A program made the position numbers and the translations under genes. The notes under the pieces are model-generated. The model made no database searches, had not been told where the DNA came from, and was given only the letters and a program-made list of their open reading frames with translations. From assembly GCA_030427405.1 (NCBI GenBank), contig JAUHXK010000018.1, positions 1-48,337 of the forward strand: a stretch of DNA of 48,337 nt, read 5' to 3'. Of the stretch, positions 32,453-42,191 are shown one piece after another; the stretch's first letter is position 1; each line of letters opens with the position of its first letter. The DNA comes from Alphaproteobacteria bacterium (lineage in GTDB: Bacteria; Pseudomonadota; Alphaproteobacteria; Rhodobacterales; Rhodobacteraceae).

Positions 32453-35086
32453 TTAGGCCGGGGTTTCGACCTTGCCATGGACCGCCAGCAAATCGGCGAT
32501 TTCGGGGCGGCATGATCCGCAATTTGTCCCGGCACCCAGCGCATCGCCAATGGCCTCGACACTGTCGAGCTGGTCGGCCTCGATCGCCTTGAGGATGGTT
32601 TTCACCCCTACCCCAAAGCAGGCACACAAGGTCGGCCCGGCATCTTCGACGTCCGCCGGTGCGCGTCCGACCAGAACCTGTTCGGGGCCGTTGCCGATCG
32701 TTGTCGAAAGATAATCACGCATAAGCGCAACCGGTTCGCGCGACACGAACAATGCGGCTTTGAGCCTGTTTTCCACCGTCAATGCGATCCGGTACGTGCC
32801 GCGGGCCGGGTCGGCAACCACCGTGGCCGCAGATTCGGCGAGGCCGAACCAGGACCGAGCCGTTTCTTCCCAGTCCTGCACCTGGGAATACCCGGCCAGT
32901 TCGGTGCGGAACCCCTTGTCCGTCCGCGATGCTGCCCAGTAATCCACGTTTGGCGCAATCGGGTCCTGCGAGATTGCAAACCCGTACCACGCGGCTTTCA
33001 TCCGCGACACCGAAACCACGCTGGCCTTGCTTTCCGGCTGGCCCGACACAGGGTCCGTGACGCTGGGGACCAGGGCGTCTATCCGTGCTGACGGGGCGGT
33101 TTCCCCGGTCCAGTGAATGGGCGCAAACACTTGCCCGGGCGCCACGGCATCGGTGATACGCACCCGCAAAATGGCGGTTCCGGTCGGGTTCCTGACTTCG
33201 GCAAGATCTGCCGCCGCCAACCCATGGCGCCGCGCGTCTTCGGGGTGAATTTCAAGGAACGGCTCGGCCAGATGCGCGGACAGGCGCGGCGACAACCCGC
33301 TTCGGGTCATGGTATGCCATTGATCCCGGACCCGACCGGTGTTCAGCCGGAATGGAAACTTCGGCTCGGTGCGCGCCGCAGGCGGCCTGTGGGTGACCGG
33401 CAACAGGCGGGCCTTTCCGTCGGGATGGAAAAAACCCCCGTCGCGGAAAAAACGTTCGGGTTTGCGGGTCTTTCCGACAGGCCAACGCACCGGCGCAAGA
33501 TCGGCATAGGATGACGCGTCCAGCCCGGCCAGCCCCGATATGTCGAAATCCTTTTCGAACCGGTTCGCCACCGATGAAAGCGCCGCGTATTCCGTGAAAA
33601 TTTCAGCCGGGTCCTGATAGTCAAAAGCCGATTGCCAGCCCATGCGCCGACCCACCTCGGCCAGGATATCCCAATCGGGTCGTGCCTGTCCCGGCGCAGC
33701 AAGCACTGCGCGCTGGCGACTGATCCAACGATCGGAATTGGTTACTGTTCCGTCCTTTTCCGCCCAGCCGGTCGCGGGCAAAAGTACATCGGCCAGCCGC
33801 GCCGTGTCGGTCTGCGCCGTGATATCGCTGACCACGGTAAAGGGGCAGGCCTTTATGGCTTTGCTGACCCTATCCGCATCGGGCATCGTGACCGCCGGGT
33901 TGGTATGAATGATCCAAAGAGCCTTGATCTGGCCTTCTTCGACCGCCCGGAACATATCGACGGCCTTCAATCCCGGTTTGTCGGGAATGGTTGGAGCGTT
34001 CCAGAACTGCTGCACAGCCTGGCGATGCATGGCGTTTTCGATATCAAGGTGACAGGCCAGCATATTCGCAAGGCCGCCGACCTCGCGCCCGCCCATCGCG
34101 TTGGGTTGCCCGGTGACAGAAAACGGACCCATTCCGGGGCGACCGATGCGCCCGGTTGCCAGGTGGCAGTTGAGAATGGCATTGACCTTGTCCGACCCGC
34201 TGGACGATTGGTTCACACCCTGGCTGAACACCGTGACAACGCGTTCAGTCCCGATCCAGAGATTGCAAAAATCCTCGATCTCTTGCGGGCTTAGACCGGT
34301 GACAGCCGGATCATCGGCCTGGGCCGCCTTTACCGCATCGTCAAACCCAACCGTATGGGTCAGATACCCGGCATCGGTCTGCCCATCCTGGGCAAGCCTT
34401 GCCAACAGCCGGTTGAACAGCGCCACATCGCTGCCTGGCTCAAGCGCCAGGTGCATGTCGGCCTGATCGCAGCTTGCCGTACGCCGCGGGTCGATGACCA
34501 CGATCCGGGTGCCGCGGGTTTTGCGGGCCTCAAGCACGCGCTGGTACAGAACCGGATGGCACCATGCCATATTCGACCCAACCAGGACCACAAGATCGGC
34601 CTGATCCAGGTCTTCATACGTACCCGGAACGGTATCGGTTCCAAAAGCCCGCTTGTGGCCTGCAACCGTCGACGCCATGCACAGGCGCGAATTCGTGTCG
34701 ATATTGGCTGACCCGATAAAGCCCTTCATCAGCTTGTTGGCGACATAATAGTCTTCGGTCAGCAACTGCCCCGAGACATAAAACGCAACGCTGTCCGGGC
34801 CGTGTTTTGCAATCGTGTCCGAGAACCTGTCGGCCACATGCTGCAGCGCCGCGTCCCACGAACTGACCTGCCCCGCGACATGCGGGGCCATCAAACGATG
34901 AGACAGCCCGGTCACCTCGCCCAGCGCCGAGCCTTTCGAACACAGACGCCCGAAATTGGCCGGATGGTCCGGGTCACCCCGAACGGTCAGCCCGCCAGCG
35001 CCGTCGGCTCGCAACAAAACCCCGCAGCCGACGCCGCAATAGGCACAGGTCGAGCGGACTTCGGGCAGGCTGGACCCGTCCATCAC
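32453..35086 (-). CDS. nasA: Assimilatory nitrate reductase catalytic subunit NasA
   Basis: An 877-residue cytoplasmic molybdoenzyme that reduces nitrate to nitrite. The N-terminal 4Fe-4S site is STCAYCGVGCGV with a later RLCSKG (Cys14, Cys17, Cys21, Cys49). Mo-bis-MGD domains follow (TNSRLCMASTVAGHKRAFG, NQSSSGSDKVNAI, then the C-terminal LNTGRVRDQWHTMTRSG and FAPIHWTGE). The last 60 residues carry a BFD-like 2Fe-2S domain (LCACFGVGVKTI and NCGSCRPEI), seen in NasA types that take electrons from NADH-linked partners or ferredoxin. No signal peptide. ATG overlaps the nirD stop by four bases. An intrinsic terminator follows directly. Confidence 0.96.
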   Translation of the reverse strand: MMDGSSLPEVRSTCAYCGVGCGVLLRADGAGGLTVRGDPDHPANFGRLCSKGSALGEVTGLSHRLMAPHVAGQVSSWDAALQHVADRFSDTIAKHGPDSVAFYVSGQLLTEDYYVANKLMKGFIGSANIDTNSRLCMASTVAGHKRAFGTDTVPGTYEDLDQADLVVLVGSNMAWCHPVLYQRVLEARKTRGTRIVVIDPRRTASCDQADMHLALEPGSDVALFNRLLARLAQDGQTDAGYLTHTVGFDDAVKAAQADDPAVTGLSPQEIEDFCNLWIGTERVVTVFSQGVNQSSSGSDKVNAILNCHLATGRIGRPGMGPFSVTGQPNAMGGREVGGLANMLACHLDIENAMHRQAVQQFWNAPTIPDKPGLKAVDMFRAVEEGQIKALWIIHTNPAVTMPDADRVSKAIKACPFTVVSDITAQTDTARLADVLLPATGWAEKDGTVTNSDRWISRQRAVLAAPGQARPDWDILAEVGRRMGWQSAFDYQDPAEIFTEYAALSSVANRFEKDFDISGLAGLDASSYADLAPVRWPVGKTRKPERFFRDGGFFHPDGKARLLPVTHRPPAARTEPKFPFRLNTGRVRDQWHTMTRSGLSPRLSAHLAEPFLEIHPEDARRHGLAAADLAEVRNPTGTAILRVRITDAVAPGQVFAPIHWTGETAPSARIDALVPSVTDPVSGQPESKASVVSVSRMKAAWYGFAISQDPIAPNVDYWAASRTDKGFRTELAGYSQVQDWEETARSWFGLAESAATVVADPARGTYRIALTVENRLKAALFVSREPVALMRDYLSTTIGNGPEQVLVGRAPADVEDAGPTLCACFGVGVKTILKAIEADQLDSVEAIGDALGAGTNCGSCRPEIADLLAVHGKVETPA

Positions 35087-35415
35087 GCAGCGCTCCGCCG
35101 TGCAACGGCATCGCCGTCAATCAGGATACGGCCGCCTTCAAGCCGCACCTGATAGGTTTCGATGCGCCCTTCGTCGGCGCCCTGCGCCTCGCCCGTATTC
35201 AGGTCAAAAACCCAGTTGTGCAGCGGGCAGGTTACGGATTGCCCATGCACAATGCCTTCGGACAATGGTCCGCCCTTGTGCGGGCAACTGTTCGAGGCCG
35301 CGAAAACTTCGGCCTCGGCCGTGCGGAATACAGCAATGCATCCGATATGGGTTTTCAACAAGCGCGCCCCGCGCAATGGCACGTCATCCACATGCCCGAT
35401 GTCGATCCAGCTCAT
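35083..35415 (-). CDS. nirD: Nitrite reductase small subunit NirD
   Basis: A 110-residue Rieske-type protein, small subunit of the NADH-dependent nitrite reductase. The cluster residues are complete: SCPHKGGPL (Cys44, His46) and TCPLHNWVF (Cys63, His66). Many NirD proteins of enteric bacteria lack these ligands, so this one may really hold a 2Fe-2S cluster. It overlaps nirB and nasA by four bases on either side (ATGA at each junction), keeping the nitrite and nitrate reductases in fixed translation. Confidence 0.95.
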   Translation of the reverse strand: MSWIDIGHVDDVPLRGARLLKTHIGCIAVFRTAEAEVFAASNSCPHKGGPLSEGIVHGQSVTCPLHNWVFDLNTGEAQGADEGRIETYQVRLEGGRILIDGDAVARRSAA

Positions 35416-37847
35416 TCCGCAGCCTCCAGTGTCAGATCAGCAATCGGCGCATAGGTTTGCGCCTTTTCCTGTGCATGCTCGGCCCAGGGGTCCTTGCGGT
35501 AAACGCTTTGCGAAACCTCGAACCGCTCAACCAATGCACGGCGATTTTCCAGGTCATCGACGACGTTTTCCTTGACCCAGTCCATGCCGACCTTGGCCAG
35601 CCATTTGTAAAGCCGGTCCAGGTATTTACCGCCTTCGCGATAGGCCTGCGTCACGGCGACGACCACTTCGATCGCCTCTTCCTCGGTCGGGATCTGGCAC
35701 AGCAGTTCCGTTTCCTTCACGTCCATGCCCGCGGCACCGCCGATACTGATCTGATAACCACTGTCGACGCAGACGATGCCGATATCCTTGCAGGTCGCCT
35801 CGGCGCAGTTGCGGGGGCAGCCCGAAACACCCAGCTTGACCTTGTGCGGCGTCCAGCTGCCCCACAGGATCTTTTCAAGCTTGATGCCCATGCCGGTGCT
35901 GTCCTGCGTGCCAAACCGGCAATGATCCGAGCCGACACAGGTCTTAACCGTGCGCAATCCCTTGGAGTAGGCATGGCCCGATACCAGCCCGGCCTTGTTC
36001 AGGTCGGCCCAAATGGCCGGCAGGTCTTCGCCCTTGACGCCCAACAGGTCGATCCGCTGCCCGCCAGTCACTTTGACGGTTGGCACATCGAACTTGTCGG
36101 CTGCATCGGCAATGGCGCGCAACTCGTCCGGGTTGGTTATTCCGCCCCACATGCGGGGTACGACGCTGAACGTGCCGTCCTTTTGGATGTTGGCATGCTT
36201 GCGCTCATTCACGAACCGGCTTTGCGGGTCATCAAGATATTCAAGCGGCCAGTCGGCCAGCAGGTAATAGTTGATCGCCGGGCGACATACATGACACCCA
36301 TTGGGCGTTTTCCACCCCAGTTCCTGCCAGACCGCGGCCTGGCTTTTCAACTCCTGCGACTTGATCAGGCGACGTACGTCCTCGTGGCTCAGGTCGGTAC
36401 AGCCGCATACGGATTGCGCTGCGGGCAACTCGAACCCGTCGCCCAGCGTGACCTGAAGCAGTTGCTCGACCAGGCCGGTACAGGTCCCGCAGGATGCGCT
36501 GGCCTTGGTCGTGGACCGCACGGCACCCAGGTCCGTGGCCCCTCCATTGATCGCCTCGACAATCGTTCCCTTGCAAACGCCGTTACAGCCACAGATTTCC
36601 GCATCAAGCGGCAAGGCTGCAACGGCTGAGAGAGGGTCCGCCGAGTCGCCCCCCTGATAGGCCGGTCCAAAGATCAGCGTATCGCGCATCTCGTCGATTT
36701 CGGTGCCGTCTTTGATCAGGCCAAAGAACCAGTTCCCGTCCGCGGTGTCGCCATACATCACGGCGCCGACCAGGCGGTCATCCTCGATCACAAGCCGCTT
36801 ATAGACACCCCGCGCGGGATCCCGGAAAACGATATCTTCACGTCCGGGCCCTTCGGCAAAATCACCGGCGCTGAACAGGTCACACCCGGTGACCTTCAAC
36901 TTGGTTGCAAGTTCCTTGACGACAAAGGCATCCGCTTCGTCCATCAGGCCCTTGGCCAGAACCTTTGCCTGGTCATAAAGCGGTGCGACAAGCCCGAACA
37001 GGTTGCCGTCGAATTCGACACATTCGCCAACCGCGTAGATATCCGGGTCGGATGTCTGCAATTGCGCGTTCACCTCGATGCCGCGTGCGACGTCCAGACC
37101 GGCATCGTTGGCCAGGCGCGTTTCCGGGCGGATGCCCACCGCCATGACCACCAGGTTGGCCGGCAGGACCTCTCCGCTTTCCAGCAGAACGGCCTCGGCG
37201 CGATCTTCACCCAAGATCGCCTTGGTCGAAGCCTGGGTCAGAACCGTGATACCGCGGCCTTCCAAATCCTTGCGCAGAAGATATCCCGCCGCCTCGTCCA
37301 GCTGGCGCTCCATCAGGTGGCCCATCAGGTGAACCACGGTGACTTTCATGCCGCGCTCTGCCAGCCCGGCCGCAGCTTCAAGACCCAGAAGCCCGCCACC
37401 GATGACAACCGCGTCACCGCCATTGGCGGCCGCATCGACCATCGCATTGGTGTCGTCCAGATCACGGTACGAGATGACACCGGGCAGGTCCTTGCCTGGG
37501 ACCGGAATGATGAACGGTGCCGAGCCGGTGGCGATCAGCAGCTTATCATAGGGGACGTGGCCGTTCTCGCCCTCAACCACCTTCATGTCGCGGTCGATCT
37601 TGACCACATGTTCGCCGAACCGGCAGGTCACGTCGCGTTCGGTGTACCAATCGTGATCATGGGTGACGATCTCTTCATAGGTCTTTTCACCCGACAAAAC
37701 CGGGCTCAGCATGATCCGGTTGTAGTTTCCGCGCGGTTCCGCGTTGAACAGGGTTATGTCAAACGAATCCGGTGCGGTTTCGGTCAGGTGCTCCAGCACC
37801 CGGCCCGAGGCCATTCCGGCGCCTATCACTACGAGTTTCTGTTTCAT
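35412..37847 (-). CDS. nirB: NADH-dependent nitrite reductase large subunit NirB
   Basis: An 811-residue enzyme that reduces nitrite to ammonium with six electrons from NADH. The N-terminal FAD/NAD domain has VVIGAGMASGRVLEHL and AVVIGGGLLGLEAA. A BFD-like 2Fe-2S part follows (EICGCNGVCKGTI and SASCGTCTGLVEQLL). The C-terminal siroheme/4Fe-4S domain has TCVGSDHCRFGTQDS and GVSGCPRNCAEATCKDIG. The start MKQKLVVIGAG (37845-37847) lies four bases after the ATPase gene stop; the upstream extension overlaps that gene. No siroheme synthase (cysG) is in the operon. Confidence 0.97.
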   Translation of the reverse strand: MKQKLVVIGAGMASGRVLEHLTETAPDSFDITLFNAEPRGNYNRIMLSPVLSGEKTYEEIVTHDHDWYTERDVTCRFGEHVVKIDRDMKVVEGENGHVPYDKLLIATGSAPFIIPVPGKDLPGVISYRDLDDTNAMVDAAANGGDAVVIGGGLLGLEAAAGLAERGMKVTVVHLMGHLMERQLDEAAGYLLRKDLEGRGITVLTQASTKAILGEDRAEAVLLESGEVLPANLVVMAVGIRPETRLANDAGLDVARGIEVNAQLQTSDPDIYAVGECVEFDGNLFGLVAPLYDQAKVLAKGLMDEADAFVVKELATKLKVTGCDLFSAGDFAEGPGREDIVFRDPARGVYKRLVIEDDRLVGAVMYGDTADGNWFFGLIKDGTEIDEMRDTLIFGPAYQGGDSADPLSAVAALPLDAEICGCNGVCKGTIVEAINGGATDLGAVRSTTKASASCGTCTGLVEQLLQVTLGDGFELPAAQSVCGCTDLSHEDVRRLIKSQELKSQAAVWQELGWKTPNGCHVCRPAINYYLLADWPLEYLDDPQSRFVNERKHANIQKDGTFSVVPRMWGGITNPDELRAIADAADKFDVPTVKVTGGQRIDLLGVKGEDLPAIWADLNKAGLVSGHAYSKGLRTVKTCVGSDHCRFGTQDSTGMGIKLEKILWGSWTPHKVKLGVSGCPRNCAEATCKDIGIVCVDSGYQISIGGAAGMDVKETELLCQIPTEEEAIEVVVAVTQAYREGGKYLDRLYKWLAKVGMDWVKENVVDDLENRRALVERFEVSQSVYRKDPWAEHAQEKAQTYAPIADLTLEAAE

Positions 37848-37851
37848 TCTG

Positions 37852-39531
37852 TCACTCCGCTGCAATCGCCTTGGGAGCCGGCGATTTGGGCTTGGCTCCG
37901 TGTTCGTATTCTTCGAGAAAATCCAGAACTTCCTGCCGGTAGGTGTAATAGTCGGGATGTTCCAGCAGCGCTTTGCGCGTGCGCGGGCGCGGCAGATCAA
38001 CATTGGTGATCTTGCCAATTGTCGCCTGCGGGCCATTGGTCATCATCACGACCCGGTCAGCCAGCAGAATCGCCTCGTCCACGTCATGCGTCACGCAGAT
38101 CGCGGTCACCTTGGTACGGGACCAGACCTCCATCAGAACTTCCTGCAATTCCCAGCGTGTCAGGCTGTCCAGCATGCCAAAAGGTTCATCCAGCAGCAGC
38201 AGCTTGGGAGACAGGGCAAAGGCCCGCGCGATACCGACGCGCTGTCTCATGCCGTTCGACAGGTCCGAGGCGGACTTGTCCATCGCATCCGCCAGACCGA
38301 CGCGTTCAAGGTAATACTCGACGACATCCTGCCGTTCGGCCATGCTGGCCTTGGGATACACCTTGTCCACGCCGATCGCGACGTTTTCCTTGGCGGTCAG
38401 CCAGGGAAACAGGTTTGGCGACTGGAACACCACCGCGCGTTCAGGGTCGGCGCCTTCGACGTGGCGGCCATCCAGTTTGATAGCGCCTTTCGAGATATCG
38501 TTGAGACCCGCCGCCATGGTCAGGACGGTGGATTTGCCGCAACCCGAGTGACCAATCAGCGAAATGAACTCGCCCTTGTCGATCTTCAGGTCGAAATCCT
38601 CGACAACGGTAAGGGGCCCCTTGGGCGTGGGGTAGATCTTGTGCAGCTGCGAGAAATCCAGGAACCGGTTTTCGATCATGCCCTTCTGGGCCTCGGAAAT
38701 GGCGGTTGGCACGCCGTGGATCGGGGTGACATCCGGCAGAATTCGCGAACCGTCGACCTTGGCCTCGATCCCGACTTCCATCAGGTACTTGGTTACGTCC
38801 GCGCGCAGTTGCTTGAACGTTTCGTCATTGTTCATCGCTGTGCGGTCGCGCGGCCGCGGAATTGACACGCGGAACTCCTGCCCGAGGGTTCCGTCAGGGT
38901 TCAGCGCGATGATCCGGTCGGCCAGGATGATCGCTTCGTCCACATCGTTGGTGATCAGCACGCAGGTTTTCTTGTCGGCGTCCCAGATATGCTCGATCTC
39001 GTCGGCCAGGTTGGCGCGGGTCAGAGCGTCCAGAGCCGAAAGCGGCTCGTCCAGCAACAGGACTTCGGGGTTCATCGACAGCGCCCGGGCCACATTGACG
39101 CGCTGACGCATTCCGCCAGACAGTTCCGCCGGACGGCGCGCCGCAGCATGGCTGAGGCCAACCATCTTGACGAACTTGGCGACCTTTTCCGCTTTCTTGG
39201 CCTTGCCAAGGCCGGGAAAGACAGTGTCGACCGCAAGCCCGACATTGCCGCTGACCGTGAGCCAGGGCATCAGTGAATAGTTCTGGAAGATCACGCCCCG
39301 CTCGGGGCCGGGGCCCTTGATCGGGGCGCCCTTGAACGTGACCTCGCCAGAGGTGGGGTGGTCAAGCCCCGCCATCAGGTTGATCAGTGTCGTCTTTCCG
39401 GTGCCGGAAAACCCGAGGATCACCAGAAACTCGCCTTCTTGTACGTCCAGGTTGATACCCCTCAGCACGTCGGTGCGGCTGGTGCCTTCACCAAAGGACT
39501 TTGAGGCGTTTTTGAAGCTCAGAATGCTCAT
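37852..39531 (-). CDS. Nitrate ABC transporter ATPase with two fused nucleotide-binding domains (NrtC/NrtD-like)
   Basis: A 559-residue protein with two ABC ATPase modules in one chain. Module 1 (about residues 3-240) has GFSGTGKTTL, LSGGMRQRVNVARAL and VLLLDEPLSALD. Its switch position is Asn (CVLITNDVDEA) where His is usual. Module 2 (about 280-520) has GHSGCGKSTV, LSNGMRQRVGIARAF, LLLLDEPFGMLD and ICVTHDVDEA with the histidine. The pair would serve one transporter as an asymmetric ATPase. Cyanobacterial systems use two separate proteins, NrtC and NrtD, without this fusion. ATG at 39529-39531 follows GGTGAG. A GTG at 39540 overlapping the permease stop is an alternative. Located between the permease and nirB. 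Confidence 0.93.
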   Translation of the reverse strand: MSILSFKNASKSFGEGTSRTDVLRGINLDVQEGEFLVILGFSGTGKTTLINLMAGLDHPTSGEVTFKGAPIKGPGPERGVIFQNYSLMPWLTVSGNVGLAVDTVFPGLGKAKKAEKVAKFVKMVGLSHAAARRPAELSGGMRQRVNVARALSMNPEVLLLDEPLSALDALTRANLADEIEHIWDADKKTCVLITNDVDEAIILADRIIALNPDGTLGQEFRVSIPRPRDRTAMNNDETFKQLRADVTKYLMEVGIEAKVDGSRILPDVTPIHGVPTAISEAQKGMIENRFLDFSQLHKIYPTPKGPLTVVEDFDLKIDKGEFISLIGHSGCGKSTVLTMAAGLNDISKGAIKLDGRHVEGADPERAVVFQSPNLFPWLTAKENVAIGVDKVYPKASMAERQDVVEYYLERVGLADAMDKSASDLSNGMRQRVGIARAFALSPKLLLLDEPFGMLDSLTRWELQEVLMEVWSRTKVTAICVTHDVDEAILLADRVVMMTNGPQATIGKITNVDLPRPRTRKALLEHPDYYTYRQEVLDFLEEYEHGAKPKSPAPKAIAAE

Positions 39532-39536
39532 CGCGC

Positions 39537-40619
39537 TCACCGGTTATTGGTAAAGGTAAAGAGGGATTGCAGGGCGTACATCACACGGTCCAGCAGGAAG
39601 CCGATGATGCCGATGGTAAAGACCGCAACCATGATCTTGGCCAGCGAGCTGGACGAACCGTTCTGGAACTCATCCCAGACGAACTTGCCCAGACCGGGGT
39701 TCTGCGCCAGCATTTCCGCCGCGATCAGAACCATCCAGCCGACACCCAGGCTGAGACGCAGACCGGTGAAGATCAGCGGCAGGGCCGAGGGCAGCACCAA
39801 TTTGGTGATCTTGGTATAGGTGTTCATTTTCAACACCTTGGAGACGTTCACCAGGTCCTTGTCGATCGAGGCGACACCCAACGAGGTGTTGATCAGGGTC
39901 GGCCACAGCGAACACAGCGTCACCGTGATGGCCGAAATCAGGAAGGATTTGGCGAACCAGCCGTCATTGGTGACATAGACTGCGGAAACGATCATGGTGA
40001 CGATCGGCAGCCATGCCAGCGGCGAGACCGGTTTGAAGATCTGGATCAGCGGGTTCAGGGCCGCATTCGCCGTCGGCGACAGGCCGGCGGCAATCCCCAG
40101 CGGGACGGCAACGGCGGTTGCAATCAGAAACCCGAAGAACACGGTTTTGATCGACGTCCAGATCTGCTGGTAATATGAAGGCGCGCCGGTATAGGCGACC
40201 TGCTTCACTTCATCGGCGCGACCTGCGTCGATCAGCTTCTGGTTCCGCTTTTCAACCATGGCCTCGAACTTGTCGCGCTTGGCCGCCTTGGCCTGGGCGT
40301 CGGCGTTCAGGCTGACCATCTCGCTCCAGACTTGCGCGGGTCCGGGCACTGCACCCAGCGAGGTCTGCACTTTGGGCGCAAGCGTTGCCCACAGCATAAG
40401 GAAAGCACAGATCGACAGGATTGGAACGACCAGCAAACGCCAGATTTCGACCATCTGCGCGCGCGGGTTGTCCCCGGCGGCGGCCTTTAGGACGGGTGTC
40501 GCCCAGCTGAGCCCCAGAACCTGGAACCATTTGTCGGCTGCGTTGATACGGGTGAAGATGCGGGCGCGACGGGCCTCTTTGGCCGCGGTTGCGTTGAATT
40601 CGGGATCGACGGTTGTCAT
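39537..40619 (-). CDS. nrtB: Nitrate ABC transporter permease NrtB
   Basis: A 360-residue inner-membrane permease of the NrtB/CmpB/SsuC type. A long N-terminal cytoplasmic region (about 60 residues) precedes the first helix (VVPILSICAFLMLWATLA). Then comes a Lys/Ala/Asp-rich charged loop (about 105-150) and the binding-protein-dependent transport domain with five more helices. The coupling loop is NVSKVLKMNTYTKITKLVLPSALP, equivalent to the EAA motif. It moves nitrate across the membrane with the NrtA-like binding protein and the double ATPase. It starts 72 bases after nrtA; that gap holds a strong hairpin. Confidence 0.93.
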   Translation of the reverse strand: MTTVDPEFNATAAKEARRARIFTRINAADKWFQVLGLSWATPVLKAAAGDNPRAQMVEIWRLLVVPILSICAFLMLWATLAPKVQTSLGAVPGPAQVWSEMVSLNADAQAKAAKRDKFEAMVEKRNQKLIDAGRADEVKQVAYTGAPSYYQQIWTSIKTVFFGFLIATAVAVPLGIAAGLSPTANAALNPLIQIFKPVSPLAWLPIVTMIVSAVYVTNDGWFAKSFLISAITVTLCSLWPTLINTSLGVASIDKDLVNVSKVLKMNTYTKITKLVLPSALPLIFTGLRLSLGVGWMVLIAAEMLAQNPGLGKFVWDEFQNGSSSSLAKIMVAVFTIGIIGFLLDRVMYALQSLFTFTNNR

Positions 40620-40654
40620 TTCATGTGTCCTTGCGCTGGCGGGGCACTGGGTAG

Positions 40655-40680
40655 ACCCGCGCCCGAAACCGGGCGCGGGT
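40655..40680 (-). promoter_or_regulatory. Intercistronic hairpin between nrtA and nrtB
   Basis: ACCCGCGCCC (40655-40664) pairs perfectly with GGGCGCGGGT (40671-40680) around a 6-base loop. No T run follows on the minus strand. A 10-bp GC stem here can stabilise the 3' end of nrtA mRNA and give more binding protein than permease, as seen in other ABC operons. Function is inferred. Confidence 0.6.
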
Positions 40681-40691
40681 TAAGGGGTGGG

Positions 40692-42059
40692 TTAGCCTTG
40701 CACGTCCGTGCCGACGATCTTTTGATCGCCTTTCAGACCGATTGTGAGGCTGTCGAGATATGCGTTGGGCGCGTGACCGTCATAGGTAACGCCGTCAATG
40801 ATATCTTCTGCCGGGGTTGGCGCCTTGTAGCCATCGCTGTCCCAGGGAAAGTCGGCTTCGTTGGCCAGACCTTCGTCAACCAGCAAACGCGCGGCTTCCA
40901 GATAGATTTCGGGCTTGTAGACCGACTTGGCAACTTCGTCATACCAGCTGTCCGGCTTGGATTCGGCGATCTGGCCCCAACGACGCATCTGGGTCAGGTA
41001 CCACACCGCGTCCGAGTAGAACGGATAGGTGGCGTTGTAACGGAAGAACACGTTGAAATCGGGGACTTCACGCTTGTCGCCCTTTTCATATTCGAACGTG
41101 CCGGTCATCGAGTTGGCGATGACGTCATAATCCGCGCCCACATATTCAGGACGGCTCAGGATTTCTACGGCCTCGGGGCGGTTGGCGTTGTCATTCTCGT
41201 CCAGCCACATCGCGGCGCGGATCAACGCCTTGGTCACGGCCAAGGTGGTGTTGGGGTTCTGCTCGGCGAACTCGGCCGAGATGCCAAAGACCTTTTCGGG
41301 GTTGTTCTTCCACAGCTCGTAATCAGTGATGACCGGAACACCGATCCCCTTGAATACGGCCTGCTGGTTCCAGGGCTCGCCGACGCAATAGCCATAGATC
41401 GTGCCCGCTTCGAGCGTGGCGGGCATCTGCGGCGGAGGCGTGACCGACAAGAAGACATCCGCGCCAATCTGGCCCGTTACGTTTTCGGGGCTGTAATAAC
41501 CCGGATGCAGACCACCTGCGGCCAACCAGTAGCGCAGTTCATAATTGTGGGTCGAGACAGGGAAAACCATCCCCATGTTGAACGGCTTGCCTTCTGCGCT
41601 GTATTTTTCGACCACAGGGGCCAGCGCCGCGGCGCTGATCGGGTGCTGGGGACGGCCATCATCCATTACCGGGATGTTGGGCTTCATTTCTTCCCAGATT
41701 TCGTTGGAAACCGTGATGCCGTTGCCGTTCAGGTCCATCGAGAACGGGGTGATGATATGGGCTTCGGTGCCATAGCCGATCGTGGCCGCCAGCGGCTGCC
41801 CCGCCAGCATGTGCGCACCATCCAGCTGGCCATCGATCACACCATCCAGCAGCACTTTCCAGTTGGCCTGCGCTTCCAGCGTCACGAACAGCCCTTCGTC
41901 CAGAAAGTACCCCTGTTCGTAGGCCACCGCCAAGGGCGCCATGTCGGTCAGCTTGATGAAACCAAAGGTCAGTTCGTCTTTTTCCAGTTCCAGCAATTCG
42001 GCAAATGCCGGGTTGGCTAGCGCCGTCGTGGCGGCAAGGCTCAGAAGAAGTTTTTTCAT
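40692..42059 (-). CDS. nrtA: Nitrate-binding periplasmic/lipid-free protein NrtA
   Basis: A 455-residue substrate-binding protein for nitrate. The start [20 protein letters not shown] is a Sec signal peptide with cleavage after AFA. The mature protein has the NrtA/CmpA pattern: [67 protein letters not shown] and [12 protein letters not shown]. Cyanobacterial NrtA is a lipoprotein, whereas this one lacks the lipobox cysteine. The upstream 141 bases in the same frame belong to the leader with its terminator. First gene of the nrt-nir-nas unit. Confidence 0.95.
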   Translation of the reverse strand: MKKLLLSLAATTALANPAFAELLELEKDELTFGFIKLTDMAPLAVAYEQGYFLDEGLFVTLEAQANWKVLLDGVIDGQLDGAHMLAGQPLAATIGYGTEAHIITPFSMDLNGNGITVSNEIWEEMKPNIPVMDDGRPQHPISAAALAPVVEKYSAEGKPFNMGMVFPVSTHNYELRYWLAAGGLHPGYYSPENVTGQIGADVFLSVTPPPQMPATLEAGTIYGYCVGEPWNQQAVFKGIGVPVITDYELWKNNPEKVFGISAEFAEQNPNTTLAVTKALIRAAMWLDENDNANRPEAVEILSRPEYVGADYDVIANSMTGTFEYEKGDKREVPDFNVFFRYNATYPFYSDAVWYLTQMRRWGQIAESKPDSWYDEVAKSVYKPEIYLEAARLLVDEGLANEADFPWDSDGYKAPTPAEDIIDGVTYDGHAPNAYLDSLTIGLKGDQKIVGTDVQG

Positions 42060-42120
42060 TTCGGTCCCTTTCGGCCCGGCCCTGTTCCGGGCGGGTGATA
42101 GCGCGGGCATGACCCGGGCA

Positions 42121-42178
42121 AACAAAAAGCCGCCGACACAATCCGCCGGGAGGAGGTGGCGGTTGGTCGAGCGGCTTT
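42121..42178 (-). terminator. Leader terminator (attenuator) in front of nrtA
   Basis: On the minus strand the RNA from 42178 to 42126 folds into a very long stem: AAAGCCGC, CGAC, CAA, CCGCC pair with GGCGG, TTG, GTCG, GCGGCTTT (about 20 bp with single-base bulges; loop ACCTCCTCCC), followed by TTGTTTG. It lies about 65 bases before the nrtA start and far downstream of nasS. This is an intrinsic terminator inside an operon leader, the usual target of NasT-type antitermination. Confidence 0.8.
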
Positions 42179-42191
42179 GCTCTATTCTGTG

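Noticed and set aside
35083..35415. NirD as a clusterless Rieske-like protein
   Set aside because: All four ligand residues (CxH and CxxH) are present, so a real cluster is more likely.
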